From contig VXAI01000092.1 in the NCBI GenBank assembly GCA_013399305.1, positions 1,856,295-1,920,294 on the forward strand: a stretch of 64,000 bases of DNA, written 5' to 3'. The notes below the pieces were generated by a model, which had not been told where the DNA came from, did no database searches, and was given only the letters and a program-made list of their open reading frames with translations. The stretch is from Rostratula benghalensis. Lineage: Eukaryota > Chordata > Aves > Charadriiformes > Rostratulidae. Every line of letters starts with the position of its first letter. Position 1 is the stretch's first letter. The position numbers were made by a program, and so were the translations under genes. This document shows, piece after piece, positions 48,201 through 59,900 of this stretch.

Positions 48201-51200
48201 AGAGCTGAATTTGCTTTTCGGATGAAAAGCAAATTTTCCTGAACCAAAGTAAATTCACCTACGGTTCTGAGAGCAATAGAAATCACAAGCTTAAAGACAA
48301 ATGAGATGTATGTTTGATTTTATTCTTCTTTCCCACAACATATATGATTGCTGGAAATTTTTTCCTGTGCACAACTCCTTTTTTTTTTTTTTTTTTTCCA
48401 TTTATTTGCCCTGATTCAGAGCTAACAGCTGTTTTTACCTATGAGAACGAGCTCACAGACGCACTTCAGGATATAAAGCACATTTATGATAAGACACCTG
48501 ATAAATCCCTTTACATTCCGAATCTTTCCTGTAAAGCTGGGCAGGGGGGCAGGGAGTGGAAAAGGAGAAAAGACCTGTTTTAAGATGATGTCATAGCCGT
48601 TGGGCACATCTGCCCCAAATTAAATTACCATCTAAAGGGCTTATTTCCCAAACATATTTCTTTTCAGCTTGGAAGGAGACATAAAGCAGTGTATCCCTTC
48701 AGTTTGCATTTGAGGAGTCTCTGAAAATTTGGGATCACCCTTCACAGTATGCCAGCAAGATTTACTAGGGCCAAGTCTCTCAGGTGATGATGCTGTACAA
48801 GTTGCATGAAAAATGAATCTTTCTTGGTTCCTTGATTAAGTTGTGGCTCGTAATAAATCTTTTGGAGACATCAAGCCTGTCTTGTTAAAGGCATGAGGGA
48901 CCTTTGCAAAGCCCTCTAAGAAGGTGTGAGAAAGGGATCTCACCTGCAAGAAGAAAGCTTGCAAAATTGAACCTGTTTGGATTTTAAAATATCCACTCTC
49001 TGTCTTTCACAGCAAACTGCATGCTTACCAGGATTTGGAGACAAAAATGCAAAAGGTGTAGATGTAAACAATGTAAGAAAAAAAAAAAAGGTAACAGAAA
49101 AAAGAAGTAAAGGGAGAAAATGCAAGAAAACTATTTTTTTCAAATACTTTCTATGTGATCTTTCCCTGTGAAGGCACTCAAGACTATATGACTTCCAGGT
49201 GATAAGGAAGAGGCAAAAGCTGCACCAGACAAAAACCCCATCCTCTTGCTGCCCACTAGTGCAAATTGCAGGTGTCTCCAGTGGCAAAGCCCCTTGTGGC
49301 AAGGGAGTCACCCCTTTCGGCTTTGGCATCTGTTCCTGAGCAGAGCCCATGGGCCCAGCTCCCATGTCAAAGCTGTGCATGTGTGTGGCATGTACTGCAT
49401 GGACAGGAAAGATCTCAGCCAGCTCAGGCAACCTGGCTGCTGAACACAATCCCACCGACATCTTTTTACACAAGCCCCACTAAAATCCATGAACCTGTCA
49501 TTTGTCTGTGATAGTTACTTAAAAACAGAGTAAAAATGCCCAGAAATGCCTCTTTCAAAGCATCTGACAAGTAGCATCTAAATGCAGCAAACCCTCTCAT
49601 CCCGTCTAGAAGCCACGGCCCTGGTTTTGTGCTGATGCAAACCAGTGCAGCTGGTGGAGGTATGCTGATTTGCACCAGCTGAGGAACTGTTCCTGTATTT
49701 TCACCTGGTTCATGAAGATTTATATACTAATTCCCTGCAAAGCATTATAATGAGAAAAAAAAAAAAAAAAATCCTTTAGTTGGGTCTGCAAGTCCTATTT
49801 CATAAGTAAGTTATCTCAGCTTTGCTGGGTCAGATCTTACTGAGAGGACGATACATCCAGGGCTGTCATGTAAATCATTTCCTTTTGAATACTTATGTCT
49901 AATCAACTTCAGACCTTGTTTTGGACACATTGTATGTTTCATAAGCTGAAGAACTCTCTCTGATGAAATCCTTGCCTCCTGACCCCAAAATACATCTGAA
50001 CAAAATTGTCCCATCAGGAGTTCAGATAATTGCTTGGCCTTTCCTGTCAGTCATAAACCAGACCGATCCAACTTTTTTGGACACTTCCCCACACTTTAAT
50101 GTGCTTTTCAAACACATTTCGAAGAGCGTAACAGAATAGGAATGGTTGCTTTTATAAATGTGTGGTACTTTATATGCTTAGGCAAAGAAATCAGAGACTC
50201 TCTTTGCTGGTGCCATATGTATTATTGTGTGATAAAAATTTACCAGCGTGTAGTTCTGCAATTATTGTTCTTATGGTTCCATTAGTCTTAAATCTTATTT
50301 ATGTCCGTGGGCTTTTTGTCTTGGACTGGAGCTCTCAGGCTCTCCCTTTTCTTGCTCCAAAGCTTATGAAGCACTGAGCAGTCCAGGCACCATTTGAAGA
50401 CTTGATCTTTCTCACGTCCAGAGCGAGTGTGTGTAAGAGTGATGCCTTTCTGCTCCCACACACAAACTCCTTCAGGGTCCTCAGCTACACAGCTCCTTAG
50501 ATCTGAAAGAGGTGGTTGGTGGCTGATGCAGCAGGACACCAGCACTGAGCAAGGTTCATGCTTGCTGCCTGGCTACGGCAGCATCTGCCACGTGGGGATG
50601 CATCTTACGACTGGGAGAAGCCAAAGTCCTCCGTGGGGACACTGCCCAAGCGCTGCTGGGCACATGTATGCATAGAAGGAATGGTGTGGACTCAGCAAAA
50701 GCTGAGTGGGCCTTGATTTTCTGCCCCCAGCCCTCCTTGACAGCCTGAGGGTGTGCTGAGGAGAGCTCACAGAGGCGAGGAAGATTTGCTGGAGGAAGCC
50801 CAGCAGGTTTCTGCCGGCGAATGGCAAGCACTTGGACGGTGCTAAATCCTCAACAATGAGAAGCATTACAAATATTCAGACATCACAGACAAGGGTTTAC
50901 CGAGATCACAGTCTCGAGTTGAAAGCCTGGGAATTCCTCAAGGAGAAGGTGTGGTCAGGGGCAGTGCATGTGAGCTCTCCAAGTGCCTCTGCAGCTCTCA
51001 ACATAAGATGAGAAGATTAAGTTCATGGGCAAAACACATAGTGAAAATGGAAAGCAGGCTGCTGCCTTCATCAGTAAGTTGAAAGGAAAAAATGTATGTG
51101 AATGTTAAAAAAAAAAAAAGTCTTTAAAAGGCCATTCTATATCAAGAAGTAATCCCTCCAAGGACTGGAAAACAGGGACCTCTAGGGCTCAAGTGCCACA

Positions 51201-52370
51201 GAGGAACTTCACTTTGGTACCCGAGTCCTGGCTGTGTGAGTGGAGGTGCAAAGCCTTATGTGTTGCCTCACAGATTGTCAGGATTCTGAGCCTATACATC
51301 TTACAGGTCGTTTGGACAGGACAGGATCCCTCAGACATCAGTGTCTGCTTGAGGTGTCAGGCTCTCAGCAGTTTGCTGGAAGTCATTGCTATCTAGCAGG
51401 GGTGACAAAACTGAATGTAACATGACTCTATGTGCCACAATTTAGAGTTGAGCACTTTCCACCATCAGCAAAGAGTAATCTGGAAACATGAATGGTATTT
51501 CTGACACTGGTGAGTGACACACAGGGCAGGGTTTTGGCTCTGGCACAGCCTCATGAGAGTATGTGCTCTTGGGTTTCAGGTCTGCACACGTTACAGAACC
51601 ACTCCTGAAACTCATGCTGGCTTTTAGCATTTTGCAGCCTACCTTGGTGAGCCTGTAGTCTCAGGCAGAGACCTCACAGTGTTTATAAACTGTCCTTTGA
51701 GGACATGTGAAAAAAGCATGAAACCTCAAAAAGTTTGTATTCTCTGCAAGAGCACCTGCAGCAAAGACCACAGGAGTCTCTTTCTTGGGTAGCTGTTGCA
51801 CCCATCAGGTTGACGATGCCCATGGACCAGCACATACTGAGCTGCTTTACCCCAAACTTTTAATGATTTCGGGACTTAGACTAAATGCAGGAAAATATCT
51901 ATAATTTTTTTTTCGTAGCCATTCATCTATCCTCTTCATTATTGTGAGAAAGGCCCTTGTCTTACAATTCCTCTGCACTGTAAATGGCTTGTGTGATTTC
52001 CAAGTTGGATGCCCGCTGTTTCAACCTTTATCTTGTTTCCTCCCTCCAGACGCTCTCTGCAACCACTTCATGTCTCTGCCCTCATCCCTGTTTGACCCCT
52101 GCAGTGCACAAGGCAAGCATCATATGGAAAAATCAGTCTGTGGGCTGCTGCTTTCAGCACAGAAATGAGCATATAGAAAAATGAACAAAGAAATGAGGCC
52201 AGAGACTGTTGTGAAGTCAGGGCACTTCAGCGGGAGAGCCCCACCCCACAAAATATAAACAAAATCAAGTGGACTGTCCCGGAAAGGACCTGCGTGACTG
52301 TCACAGAGCCATTCAGGAGGCGTTCAGCATGGTGTGAGTTGTCGCATGTCAGAAGTGCGCTGGCGACAGG
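45201..52370. other. intergenic, no gene recognised
   Basis: Homopolymer runs occur at about 47003-47023, 48380-48397, 49079-49090, 49754-49771 and 51108-51119. A possible exon lies at 48420-48530. Other frames are short and without any family resemblance. Confidence 0.7.
48420..48530 (+). other. exon-like open segment, identity unknown
   Basis: A long T-rich tract and GATTCAG form a strong acceptor ending at 48419. The segment is open for 111 nt in phase 1 and ends TTTCCT|GTAAAG. The peptide (ELTAVFTYENELTDALQDIK then HIYDKTPDKSLYIPNLS) is protein-like in composition but not recognised. It could be an orphan or non-coding RNA exon, a decayed gene relic, a conserved non-coding element, or chance. 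Confidence 0.2.
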
Positions 52371-52471
52371 GAAAACTGACCACAGGGCCGGGCTGGGGTC
52401 TCCCACGGGGTACCCCTGCCGTCCCGGGGCCCGATCCGGCCGCAGCGGGGAGGCGGCGCGACCGCCTCTGA

Positions 52472-52485
52472 CCGCCAGGTGGCGC
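52472..52485 (+). promoter_or_regulatory. CTCF-like site
   Basis: CCGCCAGGTGGCGC matches the 14-base CTCF core CCASYAGRKGGCRS at 13 of 14 positions, with an unusual G at position 3. It is unmasked, unique sequence inside the CpG island. Occupancy is not shown by sequence. Confidence 0.65.
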
Positions 52486-52550
52486 TGTCGCCCCGGACAC
52501 GGCCCAGCCGCCTTCGCCCCCTCCCCGCCGCCCCGGGAGCGGGGAGAGAT

Positions 52551-52826
52551 GGACGGACGGAGGGACGGAGGGACGGAGGGACGGAGGGACGGACGGAGGG
52601 ACGGACGGAGGGACGGAGGGAAGGACGGAGGGACGGAGGGACGGAGGGAGGGACGGAGGGAGGGACGGACGGAGGGACGGAGGGACGGAGAGACGGACGG
52701 AGGGACGGACGGAGGGACGGAGGGACGGAGGGACGGAGGGACGGAGGGAGGGACGGACGGAGGGACGGAGGGACGGACGGAGGGACGGAGGGACGGAGGG
52801 ACGGAGGGACGGAGGGACGGAGGGAC
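52551..52826. repeat. GGAC/GGAG tetranucleotide array, 276 bp
   Basis: The array is a nearly uninterrupted run of GGAC and GGAG tetramers, often alternating as GGACGGAG, with no T on the plus strand. It makes long open frames on both strands (Gly-Arg-Arg-Asp-type repeats plus, Pro-Ser-Val-Arg-type repeats minus) that are artefacts of the repeat. Confidence 0.96.
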
Positions 52827-55448
52827 GCTGCCCCGGGTGCAGGAAGGGAACGACAGACGGAAAGACAGACGGACGGGTTTATTCACAGCCTGCCCGGATT
52901 TTCCACCGGGGTTCTGTAAGTTCATTCTGAGCGCTGCACGGCAAGGCTGAGGGATTCTCCCAAGGACCAGAGGCAGCACTTTCTCTTGGAACAGAAGAGA
53001 AAGACTTCACTGCCCCGTGCCTCTAAAATACATCACATAATTCAGCCACTGTGGTCTGGCCCCACTATGAACTGGCCTTCTACAGACGAGCTCTTCCCTC
53101 TGATCACTTTGGTTTGTGCTGGTGGCTCCGACCCAGACACCTGCAGCAGTTTCACAATGTCACTCAGCACAATGTCACTTTTAGTTCAGAGACATTTGCT
53201 ATTGAAGCAACTGCACCACTCAGAAACCCATCAGAGTTCAGATATGTTCCCCCCAAATTCTGGAGACCAGATTCCCATCTTGGCTCTCAGCAGCCATCGA
53301 GTCAGTGTTTTGTCACCCACCAGTCATTTTCTCCATGGCTCACTGCTATGGGTACTGCCAGGTGTCCCTGTGATGTGCTCCGCTCTCTTCCCAGGCACCT
53401 GGGCAAAGGGCAGCCCATGACATTTTCCAATCACCATCTGCTGATGTTTATTTTGGCCCTCCTACAGGTGTTTCCAAATGAATTTTTGTGGGAGAAACAT
53501 GGAAAACAAGATTTAGGGCAACCTGCCAAAGGAATTGGAAGGTGAAAACTCCCTGGGCTGACATCTGCTTTTTTGCAGGTTCCCCTGAAGGGTGCCTTAG
53601 CAGAACATCAGCGCTCTGTCCTGCCTTGCTCTGAGGCCCAGTACGAGTGCACAGTGCCGAGTCCCTTGGGAGAGGCAAGGGGAGTCTACAGTTCTAAAAA
53701 GCAGGACTCTGGAGTTTAAATGGAACCCAATCTCTCTGCTGGAAAATCTGTGACTTCAGAGTCAACTGGAGTTTGGAAGGGCTGAAAATGCAGTGAGCAC
53801 CAGATTTTCTTCAGATGTGTGGATGCTGTCGTAAGCTTCATGAGGCATTGCCAAAAATGAAAAATGAAGTTATTTTAATAAACAAACATTCACACGTAAC
53901 CATTGGAAGGTGAAGTCAGAAGGTTGGCCTTGGTTTGCATTTTAACAGACACAGAAAAAACAACAAACTGAGGAAACATATTTGTTTGCAAGGCTGCCTG
54001 AGCAAACCCATAGGAGTCAGATTGAGAGCCATCAAACTTATTTATGCTGAATAATATCCTGTTGCTGTCAGAATGAATAAGGCATTCCTCGATGGAGCTA
54101 TCAAGGAGCAGGATTCCAGTAAGTTATATACAATTCTGGCCTTGTTTTCTAAACATACGCATTAATTTTTTTGGTAAGAAGCCCATTACATTATTTTTGG
54201 CCAATGCGCTCCTTTTCTATAGCTCTGATAAACCTCAGTCTGTGAAATATTTCTTCAGCTACCTCAAAGCAAGTGTTGACATCACCAAGAAGGAAGCCAT
54301 GCTAGAACAATTGTCTGTAAGGGAAAGCCCAGGCCGTGATTTCATGTGATTAAATAGAAGATTCCCTGCCAGAGAGTGAAATATTTTTATTGATTTGCCC
54401 TGGAACTTAGTCCTTTTGCTGAAGAAATACTGTGGGATTTCAGGCACCAATGACACTTGATCAATTTTGAGGCAAAATTTGATGTCAACTAATTATGTGG
54501 TAAGTTCTAGAAATTGTATTAATGCTCTGGGGAAGTTTCCCTATAATGTGCATTTCTCTGGTTTCCATTCCTTGTCATTCTGCTGTTGAGGATATTGAAC
54601 ACCTCCTGCTGTGGAACCCTTACCCTAGGAAGGGGATGGCATCAGCTGAGTGCAGGCAGTGCTGAGATTTATAGAGAAGTAAAGACAACCTCAGATAAGC
54701 TCAGCAAAGAAAGCTGAGCTCGATAAAGAGCTTGCTCGAGTAAAATGAAGTTTTTCCTTTCCCCCCCCGCCCCTGTCTTTCTTAAGCTTAACCAAAAAAA
54801 AAAAAAAAAAGAAAATCCCCATTGATTGCATCCAGCTGTTAAAATTTTATGATACTGAGATCCCCAGTTGTCATGACCACTTCATGTAGTTTAATACGCA
54901 GTCGTATTCTTTTCAGTTTCATTTTCTTCCCCAACTTAAGTTAATAAAACACCTTTCAGACAGCCTGTTCTTAGCAGTTATAGAGTGCCTAGTCTTCTTT
55001 TATAAAGAGGAGAAATGTGTGCAGCTTTAAGAACATATACCCACACCCAGACTGTTACCTATGGGATACCTTGGCATGTGAGGAACTGCAAGTATCATTT
55101 CCATTAATGTCATCGAGAGCAACATTTACACCTTTTCCTGTGTGAAGGAGACACAGGCTGAACAGAAGCAATTCCTTTTTGATCAACCTAGAGCAGCCCT
55201 GCCATAAAAAGGTCGACCCTCTGCCCCAGCCAACACTCCCTTTGCCTGCGGATGGCTTTGGGCTCAGTCCCAGAGTGAATATAACTCTCCAGACTTTGGG
55301 AATTTAGAGGTAAACCAGCACCTCCCCAAGTATCGGACATTTATTCTCTGTTTCATCCACAGCAAGCACAGGTGGTGTTACCTGCACTGTTTGCACAGTT
55401 TCAGCTTGGCTTTCCTAAAGGGAATTTTTCCTGCTCGAATGGTATAGA

Positions 55449-55530
55449 CAAAACCAAAACCAAACCAAACCAAACCAAAAAAACCAAACCAAACCAAAAC
55501 AAAAAAAAAACCAACCAAAAAACCAAACCA
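55449..55530. repeat. (CCAAA/CCAAAC)n tract
   Basis: An A/C-only plus strand for about 80 bases, made of CCAAA and CCAAAC units interrupted by an A-run. Confidence 0.92.
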
Positions 55531-56578
55531 GGCTAAAAGTGATGTCTACATTTTCTGGTTTTAATTGCACTAATACTTTTAGTCTGCTCTTACTCCCCGC
55601 TCCCTCCTGCCTTGCTACTGTGCCAGCAGCCATGCACGTGTGGTGGTAGGAGGAGCAGGAGTGGGATTCTCTCTGCAAGGGCAGACTTGGCATCAGCAGG
55701 AAGGAGTGATGCTCCAATGTCCACTCATGCTTTAGAGCTCTTTGTTCACTACAGCATGCTGGTCTGGTGTTGAGCTGGCTGGCTACCACTCTTCCTACAT
55801 ACAGGGGAAAATAAAAACCCCAAACCCAACCATTAAAAGGGTATAAAGGCTGAGCATACACACCAGTCAGTAGCTCAAGGATTGGACTGGCTGGTTTAAT
55901 TAATTCCAGAACAAGCATTTCAAGTAAGGGAATCCAGAATTATGATAAATCTGCAAAAGAAGTGAAATATTCTATAGGTGAGAGGTTTTTGCTGTGCTCT
56001 GGCTGGTGAGTGCTTCTTTTTCGGCCTCGGCATTCTTTTGTATTAGTCTTTTGCCTTTGTGGTGTTGAAAATAATTTTTGTTGAAAATCTAGTTAATGAT
56101 GCAGTTTTATGTAAAAGGTAACCACATTACTGCAATTCACATAAGACAGTGAGAGGAACTGAAAATAAAATGGCTTGGTTTCCTAAGAGGTAGCACTGAT
56201 AAACATTTTGGTCAGCCAATGCATTTTGTGGACGGTGTTTAAAGAAACATTAGCTGCTAACATGCTCAGCTTGAGGAAGCTTTATCCTCCCTGTGCCAGT
56301 ATTTAGAGTTATAGTTTAATAGGAAGCCTCTAACGATAACATCTCACTGCTTGTTCAATCATCTTCTACTCAGCAAAACATCTGAGTTAATTTGGGACCG
56401 AGAAAGGATGTGGACACCCGTTCGGCTGTGTGCTGTGGCACTGCCCCCTTGGAGAAAGAGTTTAACTGCTTCTCCTGGGGAAATCAGTGGCTTCCCCCCA
56501 CTGTGCCTAGCTCTCACGATGTACCAGCGATAGGAAAAGTGGCTTATTACAATTGCAGATGTTTTAAAAAGCAGAAAC

Positions 56579-56668
56579 GGAAAGGGAAAAGGGAAAGGGA
56601 AAGGGAAAAGGAAAAGGGAAAGGGAAAGGGAAAGGGAAAGGGAAAGGGAAAGGGAAAGGGAAAGGGAG
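56579..56668. repeat. (GGGAAA)n purine tract
   Basis: About 90 bases of pure purine on the plus strand, mostly GGGAAA hexamers, so polypurine/polypyrimidine. It is followed by three 9-bp CTTGYAGCA-type units to about 56697. Confidence 0.95.
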
Positions 56669-56939
56669 CACTTGTAGCACTTGCAGCACTTGCAGTGGGG
56701 ATGTTTTCTGAGATAGAGGTGAATTTGCACTAAGGGTGTCCCTCTCTTTACTGATTTCTCAGTGAGAGGGAAGGTCCAACCAACAGCTAACCTTTTGATA
56801 TAATACATTTGCCAGCCTGTTTTTCACTCTCCATCCTTGATCTGCTCGTTTTCCCCTCTGCAGTTCATTCCCTCCTCAGTAAACCAACACAAAAAAAACC
56901 CCAACCCAAAACAAACAACCAGAAACCAAAAAACGGAAT

Positions 56940-56954
56940 GGGGGGGGGGGGGGG
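56940..56954 (+). repeat. G15 homopolymer
   Basis: Fifteen consecutive G follow an A/C-rich stretch (56880-56935). G-runs this long are error-prone in sequencing, so the exact count is uncertain. Confidence 0.9.
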
Positions 56955-59900
56955 AAGTGGAATTAACATGACGGCTGTCACCATCACACAGTTCAGTCTG
57001 TGTCTCCCCTTCCCCTGTGACGCTCTTCGGGCATAACCTCTGCAGATCAGGAAACATCCCTAGGCTGTGGACTGCTGCACCACCGGTCCTTCCAACACCA
57101 AAGCATTAAAAACACAGAGCTTTGTACTTCCCAGGAGTGGGTTTCCTTTGTCAGAGGCTGCTCGTTGGCACCCCCTGGTTTGGGTCTGTATTCAGGGAGA
57201 CTCCTAGGCTGCTCCTAACGGGGTTTCTTCAGGAGAAACGGCTGCAGGGAACCACAGGGGACCTTGCCCTGGATGTCAATAAACAACACCCAGCAGACAG
57301 AGACGGCACTGGCAATTTGCTTTGAATTAAAGAAACATAATGAAAAATTAAATATTCCTTACCAGGAAAAAAAATTAAATAGCAGTGCTATGCTGGGAAG
57401 AAGTCCTTTTCCTAAAGGATTGGACCTGAAACAAAGAATGAGAAGAAACAGCAACAAGAGGAGATGAAATGAAGTTCCTGAGGTAGTGTGAGTACAGATG
57501 AGATTGATACCCACATCTTTGGGGCGTCAAGTAAGCTGCTCACCTTCATCCCAACACTTGTAGGAGGACAGAAACTGAGAGGCCTTAAAGTCATCTCAGG
57601 GCTTGCAAGAAAACCCAGCTACCATACTCAAAGAGCCCATGCAGTGCTGAAGTGATGAGAGGAAAGAGAGGGAAATGAGTGCAGCAAGCAATGAATTGTA
57701 AAATAAAAAGATGTAACTGAATTTTTTCTCGCTGTAAGACCAAACTAGTGATGCAGTGCTCTGTACAGATTCCATCATTTTTTAAAGCAGGAATTTATTG
57801 TATGACCCTGTCGCTTTCTAGGCAGAATGGATGGTTGTGATTCTGATAGAACATCATTTCATAGCACCAGCCTAAGCAAAGCTAAAGCTGGAAGTCTGAC
57901 TTGAGGGTATTCACCCCCCAAAACCCCACAAAATCTACAGTTAAGTCTAGCTTATCAAAATTTTAAGTCTCTCTACATAGACTGTAAAAGTGCAAGAAAT
58001 GTCTGGGAATTATTTGACATTTTTTTCAAGATTGGAAGTTACTATTCATATATGAGTTCCTGCACTCAGTGCACTGGAGCACAGAGCAGCCCTGTAAGTA
58101 TGGCCGCTAAGTATTAATTATAATTCAGCCCACGAATGGAGGGAGGGCTGGATCCGTCTGGATCCTAGGGCTGAGGTCCTTTTATGTCCTCCAAAATTAG
58201 GAATTGTGGATACTCGGCGCTGAAGAAGAAATGCCGAGTATTCCCCAGGGCTGGGTTTGCAGCCTAGTGGAAAGTCAGATCAAAAAGCAAACAATAAATT
58301 AAAGTGCCACCAAACTCCTCAGAAGAGAGGAAGCTGCACTGAAGCAACAGCCTTTCGCTTTTAGCCCCCTCAAATGAAATGAGCAGGCACCAAGGCAGCA
58401 AACAGTTCCTCCTCCCCTCCACCAGCAGGAGAATATATGTTATTTAGAAATGACAGAAATTGTCTGGCTTAGCAGCATGACTGAACAAATTAGAAATGGT
58501 AGTAAAAATGGGGGTTCAGTTTGTATAGCTGGAGCTCCAAGACAGAAATACAGATTATGACAGGTTAATGGGGACTGTGACATTCCTTATACATGTAAAT
58601 AAACACTAAATTTGAGAACCTCTGTTTTCCCCAAGCACTAGTAAATAAAAGTATAACAGAGACCTCATGTAAAGTAACCCATATGCTTATAATTACACAA
58701 ACATTGTAGATCCCCTGTGTGAAATTTCACATCTTTATTGCTTCTATTTTAAATGTTTACAAAGTTAGCAGTAATTTTTCAAACCCAAACCCGTTCTAAA
58801 CAGGAAAAACAATTTCCTACATCATTTGCTTTTTCTACACCGGAGTGAATGCAAGCAGAGCTGCTCTTGCAAACCTCATCCCTTTCTCCTGCTCTGTACA
58901 CTGCAGTCTGTTTCCCTGATGTCAGGATGGGTTTTGACGCACCAAGAGTGCAGAGGAGTGGCTTCACTCTTCGTGCCTATATATTAAGCTTTTAAGTGCG
59001 AGTGAGAGACAATGTGTTTCTAATCTAAGACAGTGACGACAACAACAACAACAAAATTTTAAAAAAAAAATGCAGAGAGCTTGCAGAGAAGCAATGTTGC
59101 CACTGGTTCGTGGCAAAATAAAACGCTGTAAAAAAGCAACAGGGGCGCGTAGGGTTAGCCCTGCTAATTCTCCCAACTTTTTCTTTGTGAAAAGTTTAAC
59201 CACCAAAAGCAGGAGCAAAAGGAACAGAAATGGAAAAGCCTGTCCCTGTCCTGTGGGGCTGCACAAGCCCCCGCCAAGCTGGAGCATGGGGGGCTCCCCT
59301 GGCTGATCCCAGTGGGCCGTGGGGAACCAGGGGAGGCATAGATCCCTCACAGAATGCTTGGAAAATGAAACAGAACTTTCCTTGGAGGACCCCAACAAGA
59401 GAGCTGGTTCAGGCTTTCCTAAAGCAATCCAGTTCACCTGGCTATGCTCCTTCCCTTCCTGTTAGTTCGCTTGCCACAGTTTTCACAGTTAAAATTCTTG
59501 GTCCACTTAGAATTTCAAGGTTTGTGTTAACGGTTTGGAGAGTGGGCAGGCTGAAACAAATATGCTGAGAAAAAAAAAATAAAAATGGTGGTTTACTGTA
59601 TTAAGCAAAAAAAAGAAAATATGTTTGGCTAATGTGATGGTCCAGGATGCAGGCGGCAGAAAAGGGAGCTTGGTGCTCTCTCCCCAAGGATGTCCTCAGC
59701 TGAGAGCAGGACAGCCTGGCTGGGAGGGAGACAAGGAGAGGAACTGACATGTTACTCACAAAAGGAAGGGGAAACAAATTCTGGGTGAAAATCTACCTTC
59801 TGAAAACAAATCTTCCTGCTAGTATGGAGTGCTGAAAAACAGTGTTTTCAGGAGCACTGCTGCAAGGAGGCGGAGGTGTAGCCTGATGAAGCTAAAAGCA

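Larger units (their letters stand above)
52370..52930. promoter_or_regulatory. isolated intergenic CpG island
   Basis: GC- and CpG-rich sequence from about 52370 to 52550, then the GGAC/GGAG array, then CpG-containing flank to about 52930. It is 22 kb from UQCRB and about 11 kb from the right-edge island. No known gene starts here. It may be an insulator, an enhancer, or the promoter of an unannotated non-coding RNA. Confidence 0.6.

Noticed and set aside
48940..49473. 177-codon minus-strand frame
   Set aside because: No recognisable domain; partly made of Phe/Leu from A-runs. No splice or promoter support.
52227..52979. 250-codon open frame on the minus strand (and a 218-codon one on the plus strand)
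   Set aside because: Most of the length is the tetranucleotide array, which has no stop in several frames on both strands. No domain and no splice context.
56359..56808. Ser/Leu-repeat frame on minus and Lys/Gly-repeat frame on plus
   Set aside because: Produced by the GGGAAA hexamer tract.
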